Positions 34,377 through 46,251 are shown, counted from the stretch's first letter. The stretch is DNA of 64,000 nucleotides from Megaleporinus macrocephalus (GCA_021613375.1 CM038725.1:10911089-10975088); one strand, 5' to 3'. Notes: generated from the letters alone by a model not told the origin. Translations and numbers: made by a program.

Positions 34377-34841
34377 CTAGATTACAGCAGTTTCTTCTGT
34401 ATGGATTAGCAAAAAGTCAGAAAGCTTATTTTATCCTCTTTGGAGGAAGACAAAATGACACTGAGCTAACATACACCCTAAATCTTGAACAAATATCTTT
34501 TCTGTTTTGACTAAATTTGGCTTCTCTACATTCGATATCTTGAGACTGAAGTTGATCTGGTGGAGATGGTACTAAACAGGAGCAGGAGTCTGAGATAGGG
34601 TTATCTGTGTGATGCATGGTAAGGAATCAGAACACTCGGATGCAAAGGTGAGATCCATAAGCAGGCTTGTTTATTGAATGACAGAGAATGCAGAATTAAC
34701 GTGGTACTGGGCAGGGTGATGGGCGTTACAACCAAGAAACCAGAGAACCAGGCCAATCTAGTGGGGTAGCTGCTGGAGCAGGTTGAGCAGAGTGGACGAT
34801 AAGCAGCAGTAGATGGAAACTCTTATCCATGATTTGGTTTC
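34377..34841. other. Unassigned sequence; R4-like purine-rich part
   Basis: GGCTTGTTTATTGAATGACA and GGGTGATGGGCGTTACAACC have R4-like character. No gene. Confidence 0.35.
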
Positions 34842-35765
34842 TCGTCTGAGCAGTGAATAGGGCAGACCTCTCGGTCGTAGTGATTTCAAGGAGTGAAGTC
34901 CTGTCTGAGCAGTGTGAGGAACAGATCCCCTAAGTTGTAGTGCTTCTCCAGGAACAAAGTCTTGTCTGAGCAGTGTGTGTAACAGAACTCCTTAGTCGTA
35001 GCGCTTCTCCAGGAACAAAGTCCTGTCTGAGCAGTGTGTGGAACAGATCCCCTCAGTCATAGCATTTCTCCAGGAACGAAGTCCTGTCTGAGCAGTGTGT
35101 GTAACAGATCTTCTCAGTCGTAGTGTTTCTCCAGGAACTAAGTCCTGTCTGAGCAGTGTGTGTAACAGATCTCCTCAGTCGTAGCGTTTCTCCAGGAACG
35201 AAGTCCTGTCTGAGCAGTGTGTGGAACAGATCTCCTCAGTGGTAGCGTTTCTCCAGGAACAAAGTCCTGTCTGAGCAGTGTGTGTAACAGATCTCCTCAG
35301 TCGTAGCGTTTCTCCAGGAACGAAGTCCTGTCTGAGCAGTGTGTGGAACAGGTCTCCTCAGTCGTAGCGTTTCTCCAGGAACAAAGTCCTGTCTGAGCAG
35401 TGTGTGTAACAGATCTCCTCAGTCGTAGCGTTTCTCCAGGAACTAAGTCCTGTCTGAGTAGTGTGTGGAACAGATCTCCTTAGTCGTAGCGTTTCTCCAG
35501 GAACAAAGTCCTGTCTGAGCAGTGTGTGGAACAGATCTCCTCAGTCGTAGCGTTTCTCCAGGAACTAAGTCCTGTCTGAGTAGTGTGTGGAACAGATCTC
35601 CTTAGTCGTAGCGTTTCTCCAGGAACAAAGTCCTGTCTGAGCAGTGTGTGGAACAGAACTCCTCAGTCGTAGCGTTTCTCCAGGAACGAAGTCCTGTCTG
35701 AGCAGTGTGTGTAACAGATCTCCTTAGTCGTAGCGTTTCTCCAGGAATGAAGTCCTGTTTGAGCG
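34842..35765. repeat. 61-bp minisatellite
   Basis: About 15 units. Each has CGTTTCTCCAGGAAC, AAGTCCTGTCTGAGCAGTG and a GGAACAGATCTCCTCAG or GTAACAGATCTCC junction. A two-unit (122-bp) higher-order pattern is visible near 35440-35640, where units with AACTAAG plus GAGTAG alternate with CCTTAG plus AACAAAG units. The leftmost units are the most divergent. No coding sense. Confidence 0.95.
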
Positions 35766-35789
35766 ACCTTGAGCTCAGAGAGAGAGACA

Positions 35790-36128
35790 TCCAACCATTA
35801 TCTTCCACTTTATTCCGCTAGTCAGGGTGACGGGGGGGGGCTGGAGCCAATCCCAGCGCCATCAAGCGAAGGTGAGGCACACCATGGACAGTTCGCCAGT
35901 CCATCACATGACCAACACACACTCACACCTACAGGCAATTTAGAGTGACTGATCAACCTAACATGCATGTGTTTGGATTGTGGGAGGAAACCGGAGTACC
36001 TGGAGGAAACCCACTCAAGCACGGGGAGAACATACACACTCCATACAAAACGACCCGGACCGGGAATCCAACCTGGACCATCTTGCTGTAAGGCGAAAGT
36101 GCTAACCACTACACCACGTGCTGCCTCG
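35790..36128 (-). mobile_element. Full-length tRNA-type SINE in a GA tract, 13-bp duplication
   Basis: AGAGAGAGAGACA flanks both sides (35777-35789 and 36129-36141), consistent with insertion into a GA-rich site. Read on the minus strand: head GGCAGCACGTGGTGTAGTGG, a degenerate B-box region (the plus strand reads GGGAATCCAACC at 36061), the GTGGGTTTCCTCCAGGTACT body and a GGCGAACTGTCCATGG core. It ends immediately after the 61-bp minisatellite region. Confidence 0.88.
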
Positions 36129-36184
36129 AGAGAGAGAGACAGTCTGACGTAATACCGCTGATCTTGACAGAGCTTGAATTAAAC

Positions 36185-36915
36185 AAGGTGGTGTGTCCCA
36201 CCCAATATCAGAAACAGGTAGATTTGTCCCACCCAAAAATTAAACCACAGAAAAAGTGGCAACAGTTTAAAAACATTTTATTTTAATAGTGCGTTTTGGC
36301 AGCGTTTGCAATTCACGTGCTGTGTTTGTTGTTAGCAACTGGCTCTGGTTGTTATGTGGTCTTTAACTTTAAGGTTTGTGTTGAGATGCCTGCTCAGGAA
36401 TATCCTGCAGCCAGCAGCTTCACTGACCCGAGCTCTCGCCTCGCTGGAGCTTGTAGTAGTTTACACCTGCTTTAAATGCGAGGTCAGTGATGAGAGCAAT
36501 GAATAGCAAAATTTACTGCAATAAAAATGGCTTTTTTGTAATGTGTTGTTATGGTAACAGATTAGAATGGTTTGGGTTAGCTAACGTTTATATTAACTTT
36601 AATCAGAAAGCACTCTGAAACGTAACGTTACATTACTCTCTGGCCACATCTCAAACTGCAGACTGCTACTACACTAAATACATAAATAATAATAATAATA
36701 AAGTGTAAAGTGATCTTCAATTGGATTAATCTAATAATAAACAGACGTACAGATAATGTTGTATTTTGTTTATTTATTTGTAATATACTGTAATTCCACA
36801 AATGTTGTTCTACGTCACTACATAAAGTGATTTACTACCTTACCTACAGTGGAATCAGCTAATAGGTAGCAAATATGGCCCCCCCAATGTCAAACCCGCT
36901 CCTACGCCCTTGTGT
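36185..36915. mobile_element. Candidate DNA transposon-derived repeat (R9)
   Basis: The left part has GTGTGTCCCACCCAATATC and TTTGTCCCACCCAAAAATT. The right part ends CCCCCCAATGTCAAACCCG then CTCCTACGCCCTTGTGT. From memory this matches a fish repeat with a CAGGGGCGTAGGAGC-type terminus. Inverted termini are not proven and no transposase remnant was seen. Contains (AAT)n at 36684-36700. Confidence 0.45.
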
Positions 36916-37558
36916 ACAAGTGTACATTTAATATCACGCACCAAGGGGAGAGTGAGGAGGGTATTTAAAGGGTGCGTGCCATGAGCTACAGGTGTGTGAA
37001 ATTAGGGACAGGTGTATGTGTTCTAAGCTACCTTAGTAGAGAGACCTCTGGTGGTGCTGAGTAGGGGTACCTACATGCATGTTCTGGAGATCCCCAAAAA
37101 CATGGACACAGTAATAATTAATGTCCGTGCTACTCATGTGTACCAGAGTTCTCCAGTAAAACTTGGTGGAGACAAACTTCAGTGCATGGAGCACACCTCT
37201 GACAAAACTAAAGCGAAAGGGCATTTCTATAAGCTAACATGTCTCACTCCTGTTATTGATTTCAGTCCAGACTTTGAAAGAGCACGAACTCGAGGGATTT
37301 GGGGGCATATTTTAGAGGCGCGTACCCCTGTTATTGCGATGGATTTTGCCACAATCCAGCAACAAATCTTTAACAGGTTGCTCCCAGACGTATAGTCTCA
37401 TAACAAGATCAGGTCTGGGCCTGCGAGACTACAGGGCTTGAAGAGCAGCGCTGGGTTCGTGAGAAAGTTCCCGAGTCATAATTGTTCACAGCGGTGGTGA
37501 TAGGAACCAGACATCTGTTTCTTTTCTCTAAACACCACCTTATATAAAGTTGATTACT
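36916..37558 (+). other. Region with a 114-codon open frame of unknown origin
   Basis: The frame 37051-37395 (MVLSRGTYMHVLEIPK... to ...ATIQQQIFNRLLPDV) is free of repeats but matches nothing I know. Upstream GTATTTAAAGGGTGCGTG has the style of a repeat end. I do not call a gene; it could be a decayed element. Confidence 0.2.
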
Positions 37559-37559
37559 G

Positions 37560-37850
37560 ATATTTGCCCCAGATATTTAAAGGGCATATATTGTCCTTTT
37601 TTAGGGGCTGATGTTTTGTCCTCTCCTTGATGTTCATTTTCAACACAACTCATTTTCCAGGGTTTCTTTCTCACTAAAGACTGTCCTGGACATCTAAAAA
37701 CAATGGTTTACAATATTTAATATTAGAGACGGCTGTGTGCAGGCTGTTTTTGTTACTGTTCCTTTAAGACTGATCTAAGATAAATGAGCCCTGTTCTGAT
37801 TGGCTGTCCTGTAATGTGCCACATTCATCTAATCACTCAGAGCTGAAACA
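37560..37850. repeat. R11 interspersed repeat
   Basis: GCAGGCTGTTTTTGTTACTG, TTCCTTTAAGACTGATC and CTGTTCTGATTGGCTG recur inverted at 53710-53885 (TCTGATTGGCTGCTAG, CAGTAACAAAAACAGCCTGC). It is a common style of fish non-autonomous element and directly precedes the hAT insertion. Confidence 0.55.
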
Positions 37851-37860
37851 TTCCTAAGAA

Positions 37861-38823
37861 CAGGGGTTCCCAACCTTTTGCAACCCAAGGCCCACTTAAC
37901 CCACCGCAAAACTTTCTACGGCCCCCCAGAATATTTTCTATTGACGTTTAAAACCAAATACAGTCCAACCATCCACACGACCTGACTGCATAATCACACA
38001 ACAAAAGAAACGAACCATTTACAGCACTTTTTGTCACTCACCTAATGAGATGGCTGATGTTTACCAGCTACCAAGTGGTGGATGTCAGGTTGAAGTGCAG
38101 AAAATTGAAACTGGAGGTCTGGCTCAACATTAAGCCTATTTCTGTATTTGGTCCAGCCTTTCCAGCCTTTGCTATAAGCTGTGCAACAAGGTAGGAAGCC
38201 TCAACAGCTTTAGCATTATCGGTTCCAGAGCAAGTCAGTTCAAGAGTCTTTTCCTGCTTTGGTTTTCTTTAAGTTTGTTCTCAAAAAATTCCACAGGTTC
38301 AGATGCATACTCGCTGTGTTTAGCCAACAAATGTCGGCGTAACTTGGTTGGCTTCTACGCTTTGTTTGCCAAGACCTCCGAGGACACAACGCAGAGTGGT
38401 AGCGGCTTGTTTTCTGTTGCTGTGCACGTGAAGTCTAGCGCTAGATACTCACTGCTGTATTTACTTCTTTTGAATTTATGCTTGCTTTTCTCGGTTCTCT
38501 CAGTAAGAGATACAGTGGCTGCTTCACTTGTAGATCTTTTGTTGTCAAAGACCCTGTTTTTAAGCATTTATCCATGATGTGTACATAAGACAACAGCTTC
38601 ACTCAGACTGAAGTAGCTAACTAGCTAGTTAATCCACTAGCTAGTGCTGCATGTCATGTGACTGTACTACGCCAAACCAATCAACAAACTCAAACTAAAC
38701 ACGTTTTGTTTTGCAAATAAACAAACTAAATATGCTGAACTATCTATTTATTGGAGAAAAAATACTTACCAAAAAAAAAAAAACGCCCACTGGGGCACCG
38801 CAGCCCACAGGTTGGAACCACAG
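37861..38823 (-). mobile_element. hAT element with decayed BED-finger transposase start
   Basis: It runs from CAGGGGTTCCCAACCTT to AGGTTGGAACCACAG (inverted ends). The flanks CCTAAGAA (37853-37860) and CCTTAGAA (38824-38831) are an 8-bp duplication with one mismatch. On the minus strand, the frame 38567-38355 and its continuation read RSKYSSEYLALDF, then PLCVVSSEVLANKA, a stop, KPTKLRRHLLAKHSEY and VEFFENKL. This is the N-terminal BED zinc finger of hAT transposases. The second Cys of C-x2-C is Ser and a stop interrupts it, so it is dead. Most of the catalytic domain is deleted. Confidence 0.85.
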
Positions 38824-38886
38824 CCTTAGAATGTACAACAATGGACGCCACCAAACTGCTACGCGATGTGTTGGTTCCAGTGACAT

Positions 38887-39018
38887 CAGGTTGCATCTCC
38901 GTTTTTGACAAATTTCATTTTCCTGTATCTTTTAAATACGACAGTTGTCCTTTATACACTATGATAATTAGACCAACAGAGATGCTCCGAAACCTCTTTT
39001 TTTAATGTACAGTAATGG
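38887..39018 (-). repeat. R3 MITE-like repeat, old inverted copy
   Basis: Divergent but in order: GCATCTCCGTTTTTGAC, TAAATACGACAGTTGTCC, TTATACACTATGATAA, TTAGACCAACAGAGATGCTC. It matches the inverted R3 copies at 13885 and 63515 with many substitutions, so it is older. Confidence 0.55.
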
Positions 39019-39344
39019 AGATGTCAATGTAGGACACTGTGATCCCCAGGAATAGAGCTAAACCAGTGATATTCAACTGTAAGTGCATGTAAACACATAC
39101 TATTGTTCTATTATTGCCCAAATTTCTGATTACTGCCCACATGTGAACATACTGATATGGACGGGAACTGTGATTCTGGGGGTCTGGATGGACATACTGA
39201 CATATGCACAAACTAATGCAAACACTACAGTAAATATATATCTTGGCAAATAAGCTTATTCTATGTCTTTTTAATATACATTTTGTAATTTTACACAGTT
39301 TGTTTCTTTGCATAAGTTGTTTTCCCACTTTTACCCACACTGTA

Positions 39345-40205
39345 ACAAATTGCTGTAAATTTACTGAAGATACACAACAGTATCTTACTGTTTTTTATAT
39401 TAATTGTAAAATACAGTTAAATAATCACACAGTGTATGTAACTTAACATTAATGCAATCAGTTTCCCAATCACAGCAAATAATTTATTTAAGTAATATAT
39501 ATAAGTAATTTATCAGCTAATACAGTATTTTCTGTCAGTCTGTGGAAATATGCACCATCATCGCTTTACAGTCCAGTCACTATCCATCAAAATCATACTG
39601 GAGATTACAGACGAATGTTTCTTTTTAATGATAACCTTTTTTTATTTATGCTACTCATTTAAGTGACAAAATATGTGCAGTGGGCGGGGCCAGCATATTG
39701 AGCTCAGCTGAGTTAAGATTCTTTCAGCTCATTCAGTCAGTGCATGAAGTGCCGGGCAGCTTGTATTGTGTTCATTTGTAGAATAAAGAAAGATAATCTA
39801 AATCAGTTCTTAGATGAGGAGACGAGAGCTGGTGCATTTACAACTTACAACTGGTCCTCGTGAAACTCAAGAAAAAAGAAACTGTTAACATCGCATCTCC
39901 TAAAGTTTGCAGCGATATGGTTTCGTCAGCATAATTATGAAACTTTTAAGATATAAGATGTTGTTAGTTAGGTATGTTCCATTTAGTATTTAAATTTAGG
40001 AAAGAAACTGTAGCTTGAACGGTTTTAGTTATCTAGGTAGATAGCTGGCTGGGTAGTTGGTAAGCACCATAAATACACAGTTATTTTACTGTCATATACT
40101 GTAAATCAACTTACAGTACAATACTGTTTAAATAAATTACAGTAGATGCACTGTAAAATAACAGTAAAATACTGGCGTCTCTGCACAGTGATTTTTTTTA
40201 CATTG
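39345..40205. mobile_element. ACTGTAA-rich non-autonomous element (R10)
   Basis: The left CACTGTAACAAATTGCTGTA with AGTATCTTACTGTTTTTT, and the right TTACAGTAGATGCACTGTAA with AAATAACAGTAAAATACTGG then CACAGTGATTTTTTTTACATTGCA, are the two ends of a fish repeat dominated by ACTGTAA motifs. The central 600 bp is unrelated and may be insertion or divergent interior. Confidence 0.5.
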
Positions 40206-40209
40206 CAGT

Positions 40210-40400
40210 TCGACCACCCAGTCACACTGATGGTGGTGGCATGCTGTAGGATCAGACACTTAGAATAGTCCACCATCTATATGCTGTGGGTACCATCCTG
40301 TGACCACTGATAAAGGACAATGTAAGATCAGCTGCTGCGTCAAAGTGATGTAGTAAAATAAAAATCGACAAAAATGGAGATGCAAGCATTCCTTGGTCTG
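40210..40400. repeat. Foldback fragment followed by R3 fragment
   Basis: TGTAGGATCAGACACTTAGA and CATCCTGTGACCACTGATAA match the foldback family. GATGTAGTAAAATAAAAATC and GACAAAAATGGAGATGCAAG match R3. Both are truncated and abut. Confidence 0.5.
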
Positions 40401-40659
40401 CGATGATCTTATTTTGAGATTGTTGTAAAAGTTTTTTTTATGATTATTTCACTTATTTCTAGACTTATTTCTAAATATCTGTCCACACTCTCAGATCATT
40501 TAGCCCAAAGGCCGCCCGAGTACACGATGTGGTCACAACTTTCTCGTAGACAAGCCCCTAAGTCTGTGAACTTTTCTAGGGCCTCCTCTAGTCCACCTTA
40601 TCCCCAAGTAAACTTTGCTATTATGCTACAGAGATTGACTTCTGGTCACAGTGCTGCAT

Positions 40660-41150
40660 CATTGATGTGTCGCTACGGTGGGACTCATGAAATATTCCTG
40701 ACGGCGGCGGTTAGGTAGCGTTGCGTTTTTGTGACAGCTGCAGACAGGTCTTAGAGCACCGCGCTTTCTCCTTGCCGTCTCCTCTCGCCTTCACAGAGGC
40801 AGAAGATGCTCAGAGGAAGTGACAGCCCAGGCAAATGGACTGGAGGGACTCGTCCGAAGGTCATCCTTTAGCCCGGGCGTCTCTTCCGCAGACCGAGCGA
40901 AGCCCCGTCACGGCATGTGCCCAGACGCCCAGAGCAGCTCAAGAGAGGAAGCGGTGTCAACAGCACGGTCCACTGGAATGAAGCGCCATCGTCTCGCTGT
41001 GTATTTCCCTTGTGGGAAGGGCATTTCGGCAGGCTTAAGTGTTCCAAGGGCATCCATAGACCTGCTAAGCTCCACTGCACTTTATCGCAGATCAAAGGTG
41101 TTTTGTTTTTTGAATCAGAATTCTTTTAAACGTAGAGAGGTTGTATGAAC
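40660..41150. other. CpG-rich unique block
   Basis: A dense run of CG dinucleotides from 40670 to 41100 (for example GACGGCGGCGGTTAGGTAGC, GAGCGAAGCCCCGTCACGGC). This contrasts sharply with the AT-rich window. Open frames exist on both strands (40819-41148 plus, 40868-41095 minus), but none has a recognised domain. It could be a CpG island with a promoter or non-coding exon, or a conserved element. I do not call a gene. Confidence 0.4.
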
Positions 41151-41641
<491 letters not shown>

Positions 41642-41734
41642 TTTGTGTGTGTGTGTATTAGTTGCTGTCCAATAAACAACAAGTACCTCCATAATGGCAA
41701 CTTGTCAAGAGAGGCTAACAGCAGGCTTTATTTT

Positions 41735-41832
41735 TAATGTAAGGCAATAGAATTGGACATTTTTCAAGTATTTCTATTGGTCCATTCATCAAGACATTTT
41801 TGTACAATGTTAATGGCAGATACTGCATTTAA

Positions 41833-41833
<1 letters not shown>
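41735..41833 (+). repeat. R3 MITE-like repeat, truncated by (AT)n
   Basis: ATTTCTATTGGTCCATTCAT, CAAGACATTTTTGTACAATG, TTAATGGCAGATACTGCATT, then direct transition to AT repeats at the place where other copies have GATGCAGAAAAATAAAAAT. Confidence 0.75.

Positions 41834-41915
<82 letters not shown>
41834..41915. repeat. (AT)n microsatellite inside R3
   Basis: About 41 units starting within the R3 sequence. AT/AC-rich degenerate repeats continue to 41960. Confidence 0.97.
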
Positions 41916-41918
<3 letters not shown>

Positions 41919-41959
41919 TAATTAATATACATATATACATTTATATACATATATACATA

Positions 41960-43020
41960 GAGTGTACTAAAACAGTACAAAAAATACATATACTAAGTAA
42001 CTGAAACGATGTAATAATAATATACAGCTACTGTTAACAGATAAAAACTGCAGTACCAGTCTAATTACAAATGCAGTTATTTTGTTATTATATGAAAGAG
42101 AATTTTCTGATATGACTATCAAGATGTCCTTATATATGGCTAATACGGCAAAAGCCAAATTGAAACACATATATGTAATTACATAAGCGGTATTACTGTT
42201 AGCCATCGGTAATGGTGTCTACACTACTAGTTCCATTGTTGTTGCATGTGTTGTTCATGTGTAACTAAACAGTTATTAGAAAGACTTAATATAAAGTAGA
42301 GCCATAAAAACATGAACATCAAAAAAAACAGTAGAAGTTTTCTCCGCTTCTTATCATACTGTGTATGTGATTTTACTTGTTGGTGAGGAGGGGATACACA
42401 CTGCTGCAAGTCTTAGCAAGAAAGCAATTACTCTAAAATGGCTTAAGGTAGACCCCTTGACTGTTTAACAATAGTGAAATATCGTTTATGAAGCATGTTA
42501 AATAGAATGCCTCACCTTTGTGGTTGAAAAAGGATGCTACAAAAAAGAATGAGTGAAAATGTCTAATATGTATCTCTACTCAACTTCTGAGATCAACATA
42601 GAGGAGCACTACAAAGTCATTCATAGCAATTTTAGGGCATCTTTACTGCTTGACTGTCTTTCCTTTTGGGTAAGTGCCTCAAGTTGGAGGATTTTGGTTG
42701 TTGGACAATCCTGGATAACAAGCTTGTAATACAAAGCAGTTTCCCCAATTAAATCTATTCCTTCTCATATTCCCCTTTTTTCAGTCCCGGTCTGTCGCTG
42801 CTCTATTTTATAGCAGTTCATACACTTCCCTCACACTTTAACAGCGTCTCATTGCAATATTAATATCTGTTAACTTGCATAATCTTATCTTTTACAGTTA
42901 AAGTATGAGCTTTACATCATTATACTCGCAGCAGGTTTAGAATTTACATGCTCACATGGGCTACATCTATTGTCCGGGTCTAAGAAAAGTCCAAAGCTTA
43001 GTTTGAGCTGTCTTTAAATA
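41960..43020. other. Unique AT-rich sequence
   Basis: No gene or repeat recognised. Short frames are unremarkable. Confidence 0.35.
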
Positions 43021-43022
43021 AT

Positions 43023-43140
43023 GGTTGCATCCAAAATCATCTACTTGCCTACTACTCAGTAGGTGAAATCAGTAGGCGAGCAGCCAGTATGTCCAAATAC
43101 TCAGTATTTATCTAGCAGTACGCAAACATTACCTGGATGA
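43023..43140. repeat. Half of an R7-type element
   Basis: GGTTGCATCCAAAATCATCT, ACTTGCCTACTACTCAGTAG and GAAATCAGTAGGCGAGC match the left half of the element at 46252-46931. No right end was found, so this is truncated. Confidence 0.7.
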
Positions 43141-43562
43141 CCTCGTGAATCGAGAGCCAAAGTGTGTTGAGGAAAAGTATTGCTTCCTCAGTTCTTATAC
43201 ATTCTCATTGTAAATATTGTTTTGTTTTCTTTTTTTCTTCTTTTTTAATTTTTTGTTTTTGGAATTTTTCACAGCTTTACTAAATAAACACTCTTGCACT
43301 GAATATGCTATTGTAGTTTGCCATTTGTTTTTATTATAACTCACAACTTTCTTGGGAGCATATCTGTCCTAACCTGCAAGCAAGGTGTGACAAATAAATT
43401 CTGTATAGTTACACAGCACCTGGCAACCATATTCTTGTTATGTGAGACTGTTGTTTAGGAAAAGAAGAAAAGAAGAAAATCTAAGTAAGAAATACATTCT
43501 TTAAACGCTTATTGGTCAATCACATTGGACAGAACTTGGAGCGCCTAACACACTAGCCTTTG
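43141..43562. other. Unassigned T-rich sequence
   Basis: Poly-T/C runs near 43225-43270 and a GAAAAGAAGAAAAGAAG tract near 43457. No gene. Confidence 0.4.
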
Positions 43563-43890
43563 TAATGTAGCAAACGTCTTTTATTGAAGTCCATGTTGGA
43601 AGAAAACAATCATACAAACTAACAGAATCTCACACTAACTACTCTAACAAACACAGAGCACCATCACAACAACAATGGTAGACATATACAGGGAGCTAAC
43701 AAGAGGTATAAGAGCACACAGGAAACAAGTAACACATGGGACAGGGAGGAGACACAAACTAGGAGCAGGTGAGGGGCGTAACAAGAGGGTGGAGACAAGG
43801 AGAAACACGCAACCAAAACAAACATAAGCACATGGATCAATGACATGAGAGGAGAGTAACAGAAGCATAGACTGTAAGAAGCATGACCGC
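43563..43890. mobile_element. R4 repeat, partial
   Basis: CTTTTATTGAAGTCCATG, GGGACAGGGAGGAGACACAA, GGAGCAGGTGAGGGGCGTAA and AACATAAGCACATGG match R4 at 30968-31260 and 55746-56204. Frames on the minus strand are products of the repeat's composition. Confidence 0.65.
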
Positions 43891-44630
43891 CTTACCATCA
43901 GCATAATTACGAACTGACTGAGGAATCAACCAATTATGTTCTTGTTTCCCAACATGGGACCTACTTCACACAGACTAAAAAATAATATGTCATTGACTGT
44001 GAATGTGAGTGCTGCCTAATCAGTGAGTTGTTAGTAGTGGAAAACAGCAGCGGCAGCTCTCCTCGAAGAGCCACTGTGAAACTGCTACAGGGTTAAATAT
44101 ATTTTAACATGTCCATCAAAAACTCGATCTGTAAATCTGTACAGCGTTTGTATAGCAAGGACCCATTTTGACATCAAAGTACACCGCTATGCAAAAGACT
44201 GGTGACGCCAGTGAGGACTCAAGTCAAACAGTAAGAGGCAGCAGCATCTAGCCTTTCAAAAATAAGAGTAGTTTGACCAATAGAACACGATATTAATTTC
44301 CCAAATATTAAGCAAAGATGATAATGCATATAATATCAATACAAAATATGTTCCATCCTTCTCGTTCCTCCTCCTTGGTCCATCTGACTGGTTTCACATA
44401 GGAGTGTGTTGTTTTGAACTCCTTTGTGAATGTAAATAGACTGGGAAAGTTAAAACAGTGAAAAGAGTTCACACAGAAGCTTCACACAGGAAACCATTTA
44501 ACTTTAATAACGTTAGCCCCACATCGTTTGCAAGATAGTTTGCTTCCTCACCAGGCATTTAAGTTTTATTGCTTGTGTGTCAATGATTGTCTCATTTTTT
44601 CTCATAATACTGTATTCAAAATGCACAGTG
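43891..44630. other. Unique sequence
   Basis: No repeat or coding signal recognised. Confidence 0.35.
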
Positions 44631-44738
44631 GGTGTGAGTGTGTGTTGGTCATGCGATGGACTAGCGACCTGTCCATGATGTACCCTGCCTTTGACCAATG
44701 AGGTTCCCCCCGACACTAAAACAAGAGGGATAAAGCAG
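44631..44738 (+). mobile_element. tRNA-type SINE 3' fragment
   Basis: GGTGTGAGTGTGTGTTGG, CATGCGATGGACTAGCGACC and TGTCCATGATGTACCCTGCC, then a degenerate end near GGGATAAAGCAG. The head is missing. Confidence 0.75.
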
Positions 44739-44740
44739 TC

Positions 44741-44951
44741 AAGTTTATATGAATAGCACTTTTTACAATGATGTTGTCACAAAGCAGCTTTACAGGAGTT
44801 TAAAAGCTTGAAAACATGAAATCACAACATTTTATCCCCTGTGAGCAAGCCAGAGGCAACGGTGGCAAGGAAAAACTTCTTCAATTGGAGGAAGAAACCT
44901 TGGGAGGAACAGACTCACAAGGGGAGACCCATCCTCCTCTGGTCAAAGCAG
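44741..44951 (+). repeat. R2 interspersed repeat
   Basis: ACTTTTTACAATGATGTTGT, CACAAAGCAGCTTTACAGG, GAGCAAGCCAGAGGCAACGG and GGAGGAAGAAACCTTGGGAG, closing with CCATCCTCCTCTGGTCAAAG. It adjoins the SINE fragment. Confidence 0.75.
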
Positions 44952-46205
44952 TGAAGTGCCATGGAAGCCAAATGTCTTGGTAAATTTCAGACTAACCCAG
45001 AATTATATGACGAAAATAAAAGAGTATCAAGGGCCCATGATTTCATGATACCTTCACCTTTATACAGTCTATTTAGTCAGGTCAGTTTTTTTTTGTTTTT
45101 TAAAAGCTGTTTGTTGTCTGTTTTATCAGCATCAGATCAAAAATGTTTAAAGCATGCATTAACAAAGTTCTAGAATTCCACAGTGATGCGAGTGTTATTT
45201 ATTATTAGCACTGAAGTGGGTGCTTCCAGATGTTTGCACATCTTTTTGAAGGCCAAGCTCACATGTTCACATGGTCTCCTATATTTTTTGCTTGCATTTA
45301 CTACATTAGCTAATGTACATTAGCATCATGTACCAAGCAGACTTTGGCCACCAAACATGGTTCATTGTGGTAAACTATGACTTTATAATGCAGCTGATGA
45401 TCTGCTTATCATGACTCCACTGTTGTGCTGGGTAGGCTCTGTGTGACAGATTACACCATTCCATTGAATTTGCATACCACCTTGTAATAGCTCATAGCAC
45501 GCACATGCTGCAGTTCTCCTTCTGTTATTAATTACAGATATTGCTTTTGCTATTTAGTGTACGTCGCGTATGGATATTAGAGCCGAGCCATATGTGTCCG
45601 TGTTGGGAATTGTATTAACCTTGAGTTACCCTGGCTTGATGGCGTAGGGCTTGAATCCGCTCTCCTGCATATGAATCATGGATCAGCGTGCCTCAGTAAA
45701 GTACATCTTGTCTTCCATTTGTTTGGCCTGCACCCCAAACACTACTTAGACAAATGTATGCAATCAGTCGGAGCATCTTTTGTTGCTGCGGCCCTCCTCT
45801 ACATTCTGAGGGTTCTCTTAGGTGCACTCAAGTTTTTCCCCAGCTAATAAAATCATCTGTCAGCTCGCCGGCCACTCTCAGCGTGTGTGACCCATTTTCT
45901 AATTCGGCTCCAGCAAAAAAAAAAAGAAAAAGAAAAAGCAGTGAGTCTGCAGAACAGCACAGATCTAGGACCCTGAGCAAATTTAATCTCGGCCCAGGTG
46001 GTCCACAAGGATAGACAGTAGACAATCAGGGCAGACCAGGTGACACTTTGCCTGGAGACACAATGGCCAGATCCCCCCCTGGGTGAAAGTACACATAGGG
46101 GTGAGCAATGTAATAATACTAGACACACTCTCTGAGTATATTGTGGTCAATGATCCAGGCCAGCCAGGAGAGCCTAGAGTCCCAACTATATAGCTGTTAT
46201 GCTAC
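44952..46205. other. Unique block, possible conserved non-coding sequence near 45400-46010
   Basis: Non-repetitive sequence, for example CTGTCAGCTCGCCGGCCACT and TTTCTAATTCGGCTCCAGC, with an AAAAAGAAAAAGAAAAAGC tract at 45920-45940. No coding frame with domain content. Whether it is conserved needs alignment. Confidence 0.3.
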
Positions 46206-46248
46206 GTACAGTTGCAGGCAAATGTTTGGGCACCCCTGGTCAAATAAC
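46206..46248. repeat. Fragment of a Tc1-type repeat split by R7
   Basis: GTTGCAGGCAAATGTTTGGG then CACCCCTGGTCAAATAACAT. The same sentence appears near 19623. It continues beyond the inserted R7 element at 46935, so R7 is younger. Confidence 0.6.
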
Positions 46249-46251
46249 ATG

